Shown piece by piece: positions 1 to 7,052 of a stretch of 39,402 nucleotides of DNA. Position numbers and translations under genes: made by a program. The stretch comes from CAZJBH01 sp964544485. Lineage in GTDB: Bacteria; Patescibacteriota; Minisyncoccia; Portnoybacterales; UBA2143. Location of the stretch: positions 1 through 39,402 of the forward strand of contig CAZJBH010000002.1 in the NCBI GenBank assembly GCA_964544485.1. Direction: 5' to 3'. The notes under the pieces were generated by a model. It was given only the letters and a program-made list of their open reading frames with translations, did not search any database and was not told the origin of the DNA. Every line of letters begins with the position of its first letter. Position 1 is the stretch's first letter.

Positions 1-955
1 GGAGCATTAAAAAGCGGAAAGCTAAAGGATCAAATCCTTTATTGATTAAATCATCTAGAATTAAAGCCTGGCCTTCAGATTTAGATATTTTTTGCTGATT
101 AAAAAGCAAATGCTCATTATGCAGCCAGTAATTAACAAATTTAACTCCATTGGCGGATTCGCTTTGCGCAATTTCATTAGTATGATGAACCGGGATATGC
201 TCTATTCCTCCCATATGTAAATCAATCGTTTTATCAAGGTATTTATTGCTCATAACCGAACATTCTAGATGCCAGCCAGGAAATCCTTGTCCGTTTTTAA
301 CTAAAGAAGATTCAAAGGGAGATTCCCAAGATTGGAGCGCGTTCTGGTGTTTGCCAGCTTTAAAGAACCAAACTGCAAAATCAGCTGGATTTTTTTTATC
401 TGAATCAGCTACTTCTCCTTTGCCAGCGCTGCTTAATTTATCTTCTAAAGGCTGTTTTGAGAGCTGAGTATAGTTTTTTGCTTTAGAGATATCAAAATAG
501 ATTGCTAGATCAGTTGAATAGGCAAATCCTTTATCTAATAGAGTTTGGACCATTTTAATCATTTCCGGAATGCATTCAGTCGCTCTTGGTTTAAAATCAG
601 GTTCTAATAAATTTAAGCGCTGGGTGTCTTTTTCAAAAATCTGAATATATTTATTAGCAATTTGTTTTGGAGAAAGTTTTTCTTTTTTAGCGCTTTGTTC
701 AATTTTATCTTCGCCTAAATCCTGGTCTCCGGTTAAGTGACCGACATCAGTATAATTTCTAACATGGCAAACTTGATAACCTAGATATTTTAAAGTTCTG
801 ACTACGCTATCAGCGCAAAACATGCCTCTTAGATTGCCTAAGTGTTGAGTCCAGTAAACAGTTGGTCCGCAATGATAAAAGCTAACTCGATTTTTTTTAA
901 TTGGTTTGAATTCTTCTTTTTTGCGAGTTAAAGTATTGTATATTTTTAAAGCCAT
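1..955 (-). CDS. cysS: Cysteine--tRNA ligase, C-terminal part cut by window edge
   Basis: Cysteinyl-tRNA synthetase charges tRNA-Cys with cysteine in the cytoplasm. About 318 residues are visible, from MALKIYNTLTRKKEEF onward; the gene runs off the left edge, so the tRNA-binding end is missing here. The class I signature is seen as HCGPTVY followed by HLGNLR (the HIGH motif), and KISKSEG corresponds to KMSKS. Zinc ligands characteristic of CysRS are visible: the Cys of HCGP, the Cys of GWHLECSVM, and the His and Glu of GGIEHIPVHHTNEIAQ. The ATG at 953-955 lies inside the last codons of the upstream corA-like gene, a 10-bp overlap that implies translational coupling. Family assignment is very secure. 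Confidence 0.95.
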   Translation of the reverse strand, partial: MALKIYNTLTRKKEEFKPIKKNRVSFYHCGPTVYWTQHLGNLRGMFCADSVVRTLKYLGYQVCHVRNYTDVGHLTGDQDLGEDKIEQSAKKEKLSPKQIANKYIQIFEKDTQRLNLLEPDFKPRATECIPEMIKMVQTLLDKGFAYSTDLAIYFDISKAKNYTQLSKQPLEDKLSSAGKGEVADSDKKNPADFAVWFFKAGKHQNALQSWESPFESSLVKNGQGFPGWHLECSVMSNKYLDKTIDLHMGGIEHIPVHHTNEIAQSESANGVKFVNYWLHNEHLLFNQQKISKSEGQALILDDLINKGFDPLAFRFLML

Positions 956-1863
956 TTTTTCTTTTTAAAATAAATAACCATTATGAGAGTAGTAATAATC
1001 ATTAAAGCCAGGATATATATCCAAGCGTAATTATTCTGGCTAATTAAAGGAATGTTGGCAAACATATTCATGCCAAAAAATCCAACAATTACGCTTAACG
1101 GAAAAGTAATGAAAGAAACTACGGTTAAGAATTTCATAATATCGCTGAGTTTGTAAGAAAGCAGAGAATTATTAGTTTGTTCAATTGAAGTTATTAATTC
1201 TTTATTATTTTCTAGAGTATTCCAAACTCGGATAATTGAACCAATCACTTCTTGAGAAAGGGGAGTAATTTCTTTGCCAAATAAGCGTTTGGCTTTTTTC
1301 TCTAGAATTTCCAAAACTGAGCGTTGCGGTTTAATCGCTCTGCGAAAATCAATCAAATCTTTTTTTAGGATTGCAATTTCAGAAAGCATTTCTTTTTCTT
1401 TGCCTTGAAAAACTTCTTTTTCAATTTGATCAGCTTTTTCAGTCATATGGTCAAGCATGGGTAAGCAAGAATCAATTAGCCAGTCAAGCAGATTAAAAAG
1501 CAAGTGCCCGGAACTGGTAAAACATCTTTGCTGATAATATTTCTGGACTTGGCAATCATTTAAAAACACTTCCAAGGCCGGCACTTTTTTATTATGCGAA
1601 GTAATTAAAGTATTGTTGAAAAGAATAAAGTCAATTTCAACCGGTTTGGTTTCTTTTTTTTCTTCATAGTAAACCGGGAAATGAAGCACCATAAAAAGCT
1701 GATTTGGATATTCTTCAATTTGAGGGCGATGTAAAGGAGGAAGGAATTGCTTAACAATTAAGGGATGGAGTTTAAAATTTTCTTTTAATTCATCTAAGTC
1801 TTTTTGTTCAGGTTTATGGATATCAATCCAAGTTATTTGATTATGCTCTATTTTTTTTATCAT
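946..1863 (-). CDS. corA: CorA family divalent metal (Mg2+/Co2+) transporter
   Basis: A 305-residue CorA-type channel that would carry Mg2+ or Co2+ across the inner membrane as a pentamer. The long charged cytoplasmic N-terminal domain (about 1-240) ends in an alpha-helical stalk. Two C-terminal transmembrane helices follow (about 245-268 and 280-299), separated by the pore signature GMN within FFGMNMFANIP. The protein ends in a basic KKKKWL tail, as usual for CorA. The length matches the family. It is the first gene of a two-gene operon with cysS. No clear Shine-Dalgarno sequence precedes the ATG. A possible -10 box (TAGAAT on the minus strand, 1890-1895) lies about 26 bp upstream. Confidence 0.9.
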   Translation of the reverse strand: MIKKIEHNQITWIDIHKPEQKDLDELKENFKLHPLIVKQFLPPLHRPQIEEYPNQLFMVLHFPVYYEEKKETKPVEIDFILFNNTLITSHNKKVPALEVFLNDCQVQKYYQQRCFTSSGHLLFNLLDWLIDSCLPMLDHMTEKADQIEKEVFQGKEKEMLSEIAILKKDLIDFRRAIKPQRSVLEILEKKAKRLFGKEITPLSQEVIGSIIRVWNTLENNKELITSIEQTNNSLLSYKLSDIMKFLTVVSFITFPLSVIVGFFGMNMFANIPLISQNNYAWIYILALMIITTLIMVIYFKKKKWL

Positions 1864-1948
1864 AAACTTATTAATTAATGATTATTTGTATTCTATCAGA
1901 TTTTAAGAAAATTAAAAATAGTTTGAGGCTTGCCAAAAAAGATAAATT

Positions 1949-1976
1949 TTGACAAAATGTTAAAAAATGATAAAAT
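1949..1976 (+). promoter_or_regulatory. Sigma-70-type promoter of grpE, apparently leaderless
   Basis: A perfect -35 box TTGACA (1949-1954) is separated by 16 bp from -10 TAAAAT (1971-1976). Transcription would begin around 1982-1984, and the grpE ATG is at 1985-1987, so the message should have almost no 5' untranslated region. No CIRCE inverted repeat (the HrcA operator) is visible here. Confidence 0.7.
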
Positions 1977-1984
1977 ACACATAA

Positions 1985-2479
1985 ATGGATAAACAAAAAG
2001 AAATTACTTACCTTGAAGAAGAATCAGAAGATTCAGCTTCTAAAACAAAATTAATTAAGCTTAAAAAGAAATTAAAGCAATGTCAGCAAGAAAAAGAGGA
2101 GTATTTATCCCAGATGCAAAGAGCCCGGGCAGATTTGATTAATTATCAGAAAAGACAGGAGAAATTAACTGAAGAATTAAAGAAATTTGGCCAAGCTAAA
2201 TTAGTTTTTGATCTTTTGCCTGTTTTGGATAGTTTAAAACAAGGAGCTAAACAAAATCAGGAAATCAAATGTTTAAAAGATCAATTTGAATCAATTTTAA
2301 AACATTATCAATTAAATGAAATCAAAACTAAACAAGAAAAGTTTGATCCTAATTTTCATGAAGCGATTGATCAAGTTGAATCAGAGCAAGAATCTGGTAT
2401 GATTATAGAGGAAGTTCAAAAAGGATATTTATTAGGCGATAAAGTTTTAAGGCCAGCCAGGGTAAGAGTGGCGAAATAA
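1985..2479 (+). CDS. grpE: GrpE, nucleotide exchange factor for DnaK
   Basis: Cytoplasmic co-chaperone that releases ADP from DnaK. The 164 residues begin with an acidic, disordered stretch, then a long coiled-coil dimerisation helix (about 20-75). The C-terminal beta domain carries the family hallmarks FDPNFHEAI and GYLLGDKVLRPARVRVAK. It heads a grpE-hsp20-dnaK cluster, the usual heat-shock grouping, but dnaJ lies about 9 kb away at 14086 and no hrcA is present in the window. The ATG lies directly at the predicted transcription start, so no ribosome binding site is expected. Confidence 0.95.
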   Translation: MDKQKEITYLEEESEDSASKTKLIKLKKKLKQCQQEKEEYLSQMQRARADLINYQKRQEKLTEELKKFGQAKLVFDLLPVLDSLKQGAKQNQEIKCLKDQFESILKHYQLNEIKTKQEKFDPNFHEAIDQVESEQESGMIIEEVQKGYLLGDKVLRPARVRVAK

Positions 2480-2562
2480 AAATTAATTAATTTTAGAGGG
2501 TTAATAGCTGAATTTTTTAAGAATTGAATAATTCTAAAAAAGAGGCTGTTAACAAGTATTTT

Positions 2563-3024
2563 ATGCCAATTAAATGGCAACCGTTTCAAGATATGGAAAG
2601 GCAATTTCGTATGCCTCAAATGCCTCAAATGCCGGATATGCGCGGCCAAGGAGGGGATGAAATGATGCCTTTTTCTCCATTTCATCCAGCTGAAGAACCA
2701 GCTGTGGATATTTATCAAGATAAAAATAATCTTTATGTAGAAATCGCTTTAGGCGGAGTTAAGCCGGAAAATGTGAATGTTTCCATAGAAGATAATGTTT
2801 TATATATTGACGGCAAGATTGAAGAAAAAAAAGAGTCTAAAGATAAGGATTATTTTACCAAAGAAATCAGGCGGGGATCTTTTCGCCGGGCGTTAAAGTT
2901 GCCAGTAGATGTTAAAGGAAATCAAGCTAAAGCTGAAAGTTCAGGCGGTATGTTAAAGATTTCTATTCCCAAGGTAGCTAAATCAGCTCCTCAGGCGAAA
3001 AAGGTTCCAATTAAGATAAAATAA
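2563..3024 (+). CDS. Small heat-shock protein, Hsp20/alpha-crystallin family
   Basis: ATP-independent holdase of 153 residues. I chose the ATG at 2563 (MPIKWQPFQDMERQF); an in-frame TTG at 2524 would add 13 unconvincing residues. The N-terminal arm is rich in Met, Gln and Pro (QMPQMPDM). The alpha-crystallin domain follows (about residues 45-140: EPAVDIYQDKNNLYVEIALG to the end), with the conserved closing motif GGMLKISIP and a basic KVPIKIK tail. It lies between grpE and dnaK, which suggests joint stress expression. A weak promoter of its own (TTGAAT 2524-2529, TGTTAA 2547-2552) is possible. Confidence 0.9.
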   Translation: MPIKWQPFQDMERQFRMPQMPQMPDMRGQGGDEMMPFSPFHPAEEPAVDIYQDKNNLYVEIALGGVKPENVNVSIEDNVLYIDGKIEEKKESKDKDYFTKEIRRGSFRRALKLPVDVKGNQAKAESSGGMLKISIPKVAKSAPQAKKVPIKIK

Positions 3025-3107
3025 ATTTAATAAACCAGCTTTTGCGTTAAGAAATAAGTGAGCTAAATATTTGCTTGCTTTGTTCGTTCGCAATAGTTTG
3101 ATTGAAT

Positions 3108-4997
3108 ATGTCTAAAATTATAGGAATTGATTTAGGAACTTCTAATTCCGCGGCCGCGGTTTTAGAAGGAAATAAATCAACAATTGTTCCTTCAGCTGAA
3201 GGAACTGTAGTTGGCGGAGGCAAAGCCTTTCCTTCTTATGTGGCTTTTGACAAAGAAGGTAATTTATTAGTTGGCGAGCCAGCCCGTCGGCAAGCAGTTA
3301 CTAATTCAGAAAATACAGTTTCTGCTTTTAAGCGGAAAATGGGAACTAAGGAAAAAATTAGTCTGGGAGGCAAAGAATATACTCCTCAGCAATTATCTGC
3401 TTTTGTGCTGCAGAAAATTAAAAAGGACGCGGAATCTTATCTTGGAGAGACAGTTGATAAAGCAGTAGTTACTGTTCCGGCGTATTTTAATGATTCTCAG
3501 CGTCAAGCAACCAAGGATGCTGGTTCAATTGCCGGATTAGAAGTAATTCGAATTATTAATGAGCCGACTGCTGCTTCTTTAGCTTATGGAATTGATAAAT
3601 CAGGCCAAGAGGAAAAGATTTTGGTTTTTGATTTAGGCGGCGGAACTTTAGATGTAACAATTATGGATTTTGGCGAAGGAGTTTTTGAAGTTAGATCAAC
3701 TTCAGGAGATACCGAAGTTGGCGGAACTGATATGGATGAAGTTTTAGCTGATTATATTGCCCAGGAATTTCAAAAAGAGCAGGGGATAGATGTAAAACAA
3801 GATAAAACTGCTTGGCAAAGACTAAAAGAAGCTGCGGAAAAAGCTAAGATTGAGCTTTCTTCAACTATGGAAACAGAAATTAATCTTCCTTATATCACTG
3901 CAGATCAAAACGGTCCTAAGCATTTAAGCATGAAGATTAATCGAGCTAAAGTAGAAGAATTGGTTCAGCCGATTGTTCAAAAATGCAAAGCTCCTTTAGA
4001 GCAGGCAATTAAAGATGCTAAACTTTCAGTTGATGACATTACCAAAATTATTATGGTTGGCGGTCCTACTCGAATGCCGATTGTCCAAAAATTTGTAGAA
4101 GACGCGGTTGGCAAAAAAATTGAACGCGGAATTGATCCAATGGAATGCGTAGCTATTGGCGCAGCTATTCAGGGAAGTATTTTAAGCGGAGATACTAAAG
4201 ATGTGCTTTTGCTTGATGTAACTCCGTTAACTTTAGGAATTGAGACTTTAGGCGGAGTTATGACTCCATTAATTGAACGAAATACTACAATTCCAACTTC
4301 TAAATCTCAAGTATTTTCTACTGCGGCTGATAATCAGCCATCAGTAGAGATTCATGTACTTCAAGGAGAAAGGCCAATGGCAGCGGATAATCGAAGTTTA
4401 GGTCGGTTTATGCTGGATGGAATTCCTCCAGCTCCGCGCGGAGTTCCTCAGATTGAAGTTTCTTTTGACATTGACGCGAATGGAATTCTTAATGTGAGCG
4501 CTAAGGATAAAGGAACCGGCAAGGAACAGAAAATTACGATTACTGATTCTTCAGCTTTATCTAAAGAAGATATTGAAAAAATGAAGCAGGAAGCAGAACA
4601 ATATTCTGATGAAGATAAAAAGAAAAAAGAAATGATTGAAGTTAAAAACAATGCTGATACTTTAATTTTTTCTACAGAAAAAGCGTTAAAAGAAGCAGGT
4701 GATAAATTAAAAGAAGAAGATAAAAAAGAAGTTGAAGAAAAATTAGAGGCTTTGAAAAAATCTAAAGATGGAGATGATTTAGAAGTAATTAAGAAAGCGA
4801 ATGAAGAATTATCTCAATCAGTTCAGAAAATCGGCCAGCAATTATATCAAACAGTTCAAGAGCAGCAAAAAGAACAGGAAGAGCCAGAAATTAAAGGAAA
4901 GCAACAAGATAATCAGCAGCAAAAACAAGAAGAAACTAAACAAGCAGAGACAGAAGAAGTTAAGGGAGAAGAGGAGAAACAAGAAGAGGGAAAATAG
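3108..4997 (+). CDS. dnaK: Molecular chaperone DnaK (Hsp70)
   Basis: ATP-driven chaperone of 629 residues, partner of GrpE and of DnaJ (14086). The ATPase domain shows GIDLGTSNSAAAV, VVTVPAYFNDSQRQAT, INEPTAASLAYG, DLGGGTLDVTI and the adenosine motif GGPTRMP. The substrate-binding domain begins near the linker VLLLDVTPLTLGIETLGG, and the helical lid leads into a Gln/Glu/Lys-rich low-complexity tail of about 40 residues. The start is the ATG at 3108 (MSKIIGIDLG), which matches the family start; a TTG two codons earlier is less likely. No good Shine-Dalgarno site is visible. The 3' end is followed by the hairpin-repeat cluster and a terminator. Confidence 0.97.
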   Translation: MSKIIGIDLGTSNSAAAVLEGNKSTIVPSAEGTVVGGGKAFPSYVAFDKEGNLLVGEPARRQAVTNSENTVSAFKRKMGTKEKISLGGKEYTPQQLSAFVLQKIKKDAESYLGETVDKAVVTVPAYFNDSQRQATKDAGSIAGLEVIRIINEPTAASLAYGIDKSGQEEKILVFDLGGGTLDVTIMDFGEGVFEVRSTSGDTEVGGTDMDEVLADYIAQEFQKEQGIDVKQDKTAWQRLKEAAEKAKIELSSTMETEINLPYITADQNGPKHLSMKINRAKVEELVQPIVQKCKAPLEQAIKDAKLSVDDITKIIMVGGPTRMPIVQKFVEDAVGKKIERGIDPMECVAIGAAIQGSILSGDTKDVLLLDVTPLTLGIETLGGVMTPLIERNTTIPTSKSQVFSTAADNQPSVEIHVLQGERPMAADNRSLGRFMLDGIPPAPRGVPQIEVSFDIDANGILNVSAKDKGTGKEQKITITDSSALSKEDIEKMKQEAEQYSDEDKKKKEMIEVKNNADTLIFSTEKALKEAGDKLKEEDKKEVEEKLEALKKSKDGDDLEVIKKANEELSQSVQKIGQQLYQTVQEQQKEQEEPEIKGKQQDNQQQKQEETKQAETEEVKGEEEKQEEGK

Positions 4998-5008
4998 AGT
5001 AAGCGAAA

Positions 5009-5074
5009 AGAGGACGTTCTTTAGAAGGCGTGTCCTTCTGAAAGAAGGACGGCGCCTTATAAGGAATGTCCTCT
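5009..5074. repeat. Long hairpin repeat, copy 1
   Basis: A 66-nt imperfect inverted repeat. The outer arms AGAGGACGTTCTTTA (from 5009) and TAAGGAATGTCCTCT (to 5074) pair with only G-T wobbles. The inner arms AAGGCG-T-GTCCTTCT (5025-5039) and AGAAGGAC-GG-CGCCTT (5043-5058) pair around a GAA loop. The total is roughly 28-30 pairs. It starts 12 bp after the dnaK stop codon. It shares its ends with copies 2 and 3. Confidence 0.8.
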
Positions 5075-5092
5075 AAAGAGAGACTATCTATC

Positions 5093-5154
5093 GAGGACAC
5101 TCTTTAAAAGATACGTCCTTTTAACAAAGAACATATCTTTTAAGGAGCGTCCTC
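5093..5154. repeat. Long hairpin repeat, copy 2
   Basis: A 62-nt imperfect inverted repeat with arms of 24 nt: GAGGACACTCTTTAAAAGAT (5093-5112, continuing to 5116) against the segment ending GGAGCGTCCTC (5131-5154). Only two mismatches and one wobble occur in the arms, and CTTT/AAAG can close the inner loop. The ends (GAGGAC near CTCTTTA; TAAGGA near GTCCTC) are the same as in copy 1, while the central parts differ. Confidence 0.8.
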
Positions 5155-5192
5155 TAATTTACCTGCAATGACAATCCTTTTTTAACTTTCTA

Positions 5193-5225
5193 CAAAGAAC
5201 ATACCTTTTAAGGAATGTCCTCTAA
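5193..5225. repeat. Long hairpin repeat, copy 3 (right half only)
   Basis: A 33-nt direct copy of 5125-5157, the right half of hairpin 2, with 30 of 33 positions identical by eye. The left arm is missing: upstream, 5174-5192 keeps only a degraded TCCTTTT-like trace. It ends 17 bp before the shared terminator. Confidence 0.75.
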
Positions 5226-5242
5226 ATCAACGAAGAATAGAA

Positions 5243-5275
5243 AAAAGGCGGCCTTTATTAGGTCGCCTTTTGGTT
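5243..5275. terminator. Bidirectional Rho-independent terminator between dnaK and the 5280 gene
   Basis: The arms AAAAGGCGGCCT (5243-5254) and AGGTCGCCTTTT (5260-5271) form a 12-bp stem with one G-T wobble and a 5-nt loop. It is followed by T-rich sequence on the plus strand and by a T-run on the minus strand, so it can end transcription from both converging sides. Confidence 0.8.
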
Positions 5276-5279
5276 TTGT

Positions 5280-6083
5280 TTAATCAAGACATTCGGTTCC
5301 GACTACGGTACAGGGTGTTCCTGGCGGTACCGGGGTGACTTTGTCCTGGTAGTATACCATTCCTAGCTCCGGGTTTCCGTCACAGTTCAAAAGATAAAGA
5401 GCGTTTTTGCTTGGTTCCGGAATCCAGAGATGGCATTCGGTTGGTCCTCCGGTACACCACTGATCTGTAATCCAGTGCCGGTCCAGGACATAGCTGCTCT
5501 TCTTTCCCGGATTAATAAAGTCTGCCGGGTTGTCAAAAATGAATTTGACCCATCCGTCATGGACCACGCCAATGGCCAGTACATTGTTGCAGTAATTAAT
5601 CTTGTTTTTGAGATGACTGTGAAGGTAGAGCACGGTTCCATCTGGAATCGGAGATTCATCTCCACAATCTACACACCACATTCCCCAGACGCGAATTTCA
5701 AGTAAAGCCTGGGACCCGCCTTTCATGAGTCCGTAATGGACTTCATTTCCGATAATGAAATGATCCGTGGCTGTGTTTTGGCTTTCCTCGCCAGAGTCAT
5801 TATACGACCGGATCAAGACATAATAGGCGGCGCCTTTGTTTAGTTCAATACTGTATCCGGAAACATCCCCTAGATCAAAATGCGCCCACCAATTTTGAGA
5901 AGGGTAGGGAGCATAATAGATCCTGTATCCGGTGGCGCCCGGGACCAGGTTCCAATTGAGCGTCAAATAGTTTCCATTGACCTCCATGTTTACATCCGGA
6001 GCTGCTAGCTCCGCGCAGGCTAAACCTGCGGATCCAATTGCCAAGACTGCTGTTAAAATTAATGTTAAAAATACCTTTTTCAT
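5280..6083 (-). CDS. Secreted cysteine-rich protein with a fibronectin type III-like domain; likely horizontally acquired
   Basis: 267 residues of unknown function. A clear Sec signal peptide (MKKVFLTLILTAVLAIGSAG) has a likely cleavage after ACA at residue 24; the lipobox rule is not met. Residues about 28-110 look like a fibronectin type III beta-sandwich (LTLNWNLVPGATGYRIYYAP, YVLIRSYNDSGEES). The remaining 155 residues match no family I recognise and hold eight cysteines (WCVDC, NYC, WCTGGPTEC, NCDG, PCTVVGTEC), suggesting disulfides outside the membrane. The gene has near 50 percent GC in the lines I counted, against about 32 percent in a neighbouring line, and a textbook AAAGGAG site 8 nt before its ATG, unlike most neighbours. 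Both features suggest transfer from another bacterium. It is transcribed against its neighbours and isolated by a terminator. Confidence 0.75.
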   Translation of the reverse strand: MKKVFLTLILTAVLAIGSAGLACAELAAPDVNMEVNGNYLTLNWNLVPGATGYRIYYAPYPSQNWWAHFDLGDVSGYSIELNKGAAYYVLIRSYNDSGEESQNTATDHFIIGNEVHYGLMKGGSQALLEIRVWGMWCVDCGDESPIPDGTVLYLHSHLKNKINYCNNVLAIGVVHDGWVKFIFDNPADFINPGKKSSYVLDRHWITDQWCTGGPTECHLWIPEPSKNALYLLNCDGNPELGMVYYQDKVTPVPPGTPCTVVGTECLD

Positions 6084-6151
6084 CTTTCTCTCCTTTCATT
6101 CTTTTGGGTTTTGATTTAAAAGATCTACCTCCTTGTCTTGATTATGTCGTT

Positions 6152-6180
6152 ATCTTATCTTAAAATAGATTTTTTGTCAA
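6152..6180 (-). promoter_or_regulatory. Promoter of the secreted-protein gene
   Basis: Read on the minus strand, -35 TTGACA (6180-6175) and -10 TAAGAT (6157-6152) are separated by 17 bp. The start would be near 6145, giving a leader of about 60 nt. The leader contains AAGGAGGT (6134-6127 read on minus), which is too far from any start codon to act as its Shine-Dalgarno site. Confidence 0.6.
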
Positions 6181-6202
6181 GGGCTTGATTAATTTTAGCC
6201 TC

Positions 6203-6231
6203 TTGACAAAAATTCAATTATTTGCTAGATT
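6203..6231 (+). promoter_or_regulatory. Promoter of the Wzz-like gene, extended -10
   Basis: -35 TTGACA (6203-6208), 17-bp spacer, -10 TAGATT (6226-6231) preceded by TGC, that is, an extended -10. Transcription would begin near 6238, leaving a leader of about 37 nt with a proper GGAGG site (6263-6267). Confidence 0.65.
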
Positions 6232-6274
6232 ATATTTACCTGAGATACAGGTTTTTTTATTTGGAGGTAAAATT

Positions 6275-6982
6275 ATGGATACAAAACAAATTCTTAATAT
6301 AATTTGGCAAAGGAAATGGCTCGTTTTTTGGACAACTGTCTTAGGGCTTTTTTTAGCTTTTGATATTATGGTTTTGCAAACCCCGATGTATAAAGCTAGT
6401 TCCAGAGTTTTAGTGGTTCAAAAACAAGTAGCTGGACAAGATATTTACGCGGTTTCTAAATCAGCTCAGTATTTATCGCAGGTTTTAAAAGAAGCGGTTT
6501 ATTCTGATGATTTTTTCAATAAAACCATTCAAGCTTCTGATGGAGAAGTAGAGCCGCAAAATTTTCCAACTAATCTTAAAGACCGTAGGGAAGAATGGGA
6601 AGATACAGTAAAGATTACTGTTGCGCGCGATTTAGGTTTAATGGAAATTGATGTTTATTACCCGCGTCAGGAAAAAGCTAGACAAATAAGTTTAGCAGTT
6701 ACTAAGATTTTAGCTGAAGAACATCAAGCTTATCATGGAGCCGGTAAAAATGTAGAAGTCAGAGTATTAGATTATTCTGCGGTAACTGACGCGCCAACTA
6801 CTTTGCGCTTATGGATAACAACTTTGTTAGGCTTATTATTTGGCTTGCTAGCAGGATCTTTATGGGCAGTTAGAAAAAATATTAAAGATTCTATTCAACA
6901 AAATCAATTACAAAGCCAAGAAGAAAATTTAACTAATCAGGAAGTTGATTATCAAGAACCAATTGATGGATTACCTTTCTAA
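6275..6982 (+). CDS. Wzz/chain-length determinant-like membrane protein
   Basis: 235 residues, starting at the ATG at 6275 (MDTKQILNIIWQRKW), which has GGAGG seven bases upstream; an earlier in-frame ATG at 6185 overlaps the promoter and is rejected. The topology is that of Wzz-type co-polymerases: a short cytoplasmic N-terminus, a transmembrane helix at about 14-35, an extracytoplasmic domain with a helical middle, and a second transmembrane helix at about 180-200 (LWITTLLGLLFGLLAGSLWA) after a TDAPTTLR segment. An acidic tail follows. Proteins of this kind set polysaccharide chain length or partner bacterial tyrosine kinases; no kinase domain is fused. Here it opens a surface-glycan block. 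Confidence 0.75.
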   Translation: MDTKQILNIIWQRKWLVFWTTVLGLFLAFDIMVLQTPMYKASSRVLVVQKQVAGQDIYAVSKSAQYLSQVLKEAVYSDDFFNKTIQASDGEVEPQNFPTNLKDRREEWEDTVKITVARDLGLMEIDVYYPRQEKARQISLAVTKILAEEHQAYHGAGKNVEVRVLDYSAVTDAPTTLRLWITTLLGLLFGLLAGSLWAVRKNIKDSIQQNQLQSQEENLTNQEVDYQEPIDGLPF

Positions 6983-7005
6983 ATTAGATTTTTCTTGGCA
7001 AATTT

Positions 7006-7034
7006 AAAAGACAGCTTTTTAAGCTGTCTTTTAA
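7006..7034. terminator. Rho-independent terminator between converging Wzz-like and ligase genes
   Basis: A perfect 12-bp stem, AAAAGACAGCTT (7006-7017) and AAGCTGTCTTTT (7021-7032), with a 3-nt loop. T-rich flanks on both strands make it usable from either side. Confidence 0.8.
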
Positions 7035-7052
7035 TATTCTAGTCTAGATTTA

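Noticed and set aside
1864..1984. Search for a CIRCE/HrcA operator before grpE.
   Set aside because: No inverted TTAGCACTC-type repeat is present.
5009..5226. Repeats read as a short CRISPR array.
   Set aside because: The units are imperfect, in both orientations and form single long hairpins; there are no equal spacers and no cas genes.
5875..6099. A 74-codon frame overlapping the 5' end of the secreted-protein gene.
   Set aside because: It lies in another frame of a gene with a good signal peptide and Shine-Dalgarno site; its own product has no recognisable features.
6127..6134. AAGGAGGT on the minus strand as a ribosome binding site of a leader peptide.
   Set aside because: No start codon lies at a usable distance; the next ATG is about 28 nt away in a shadow frame.
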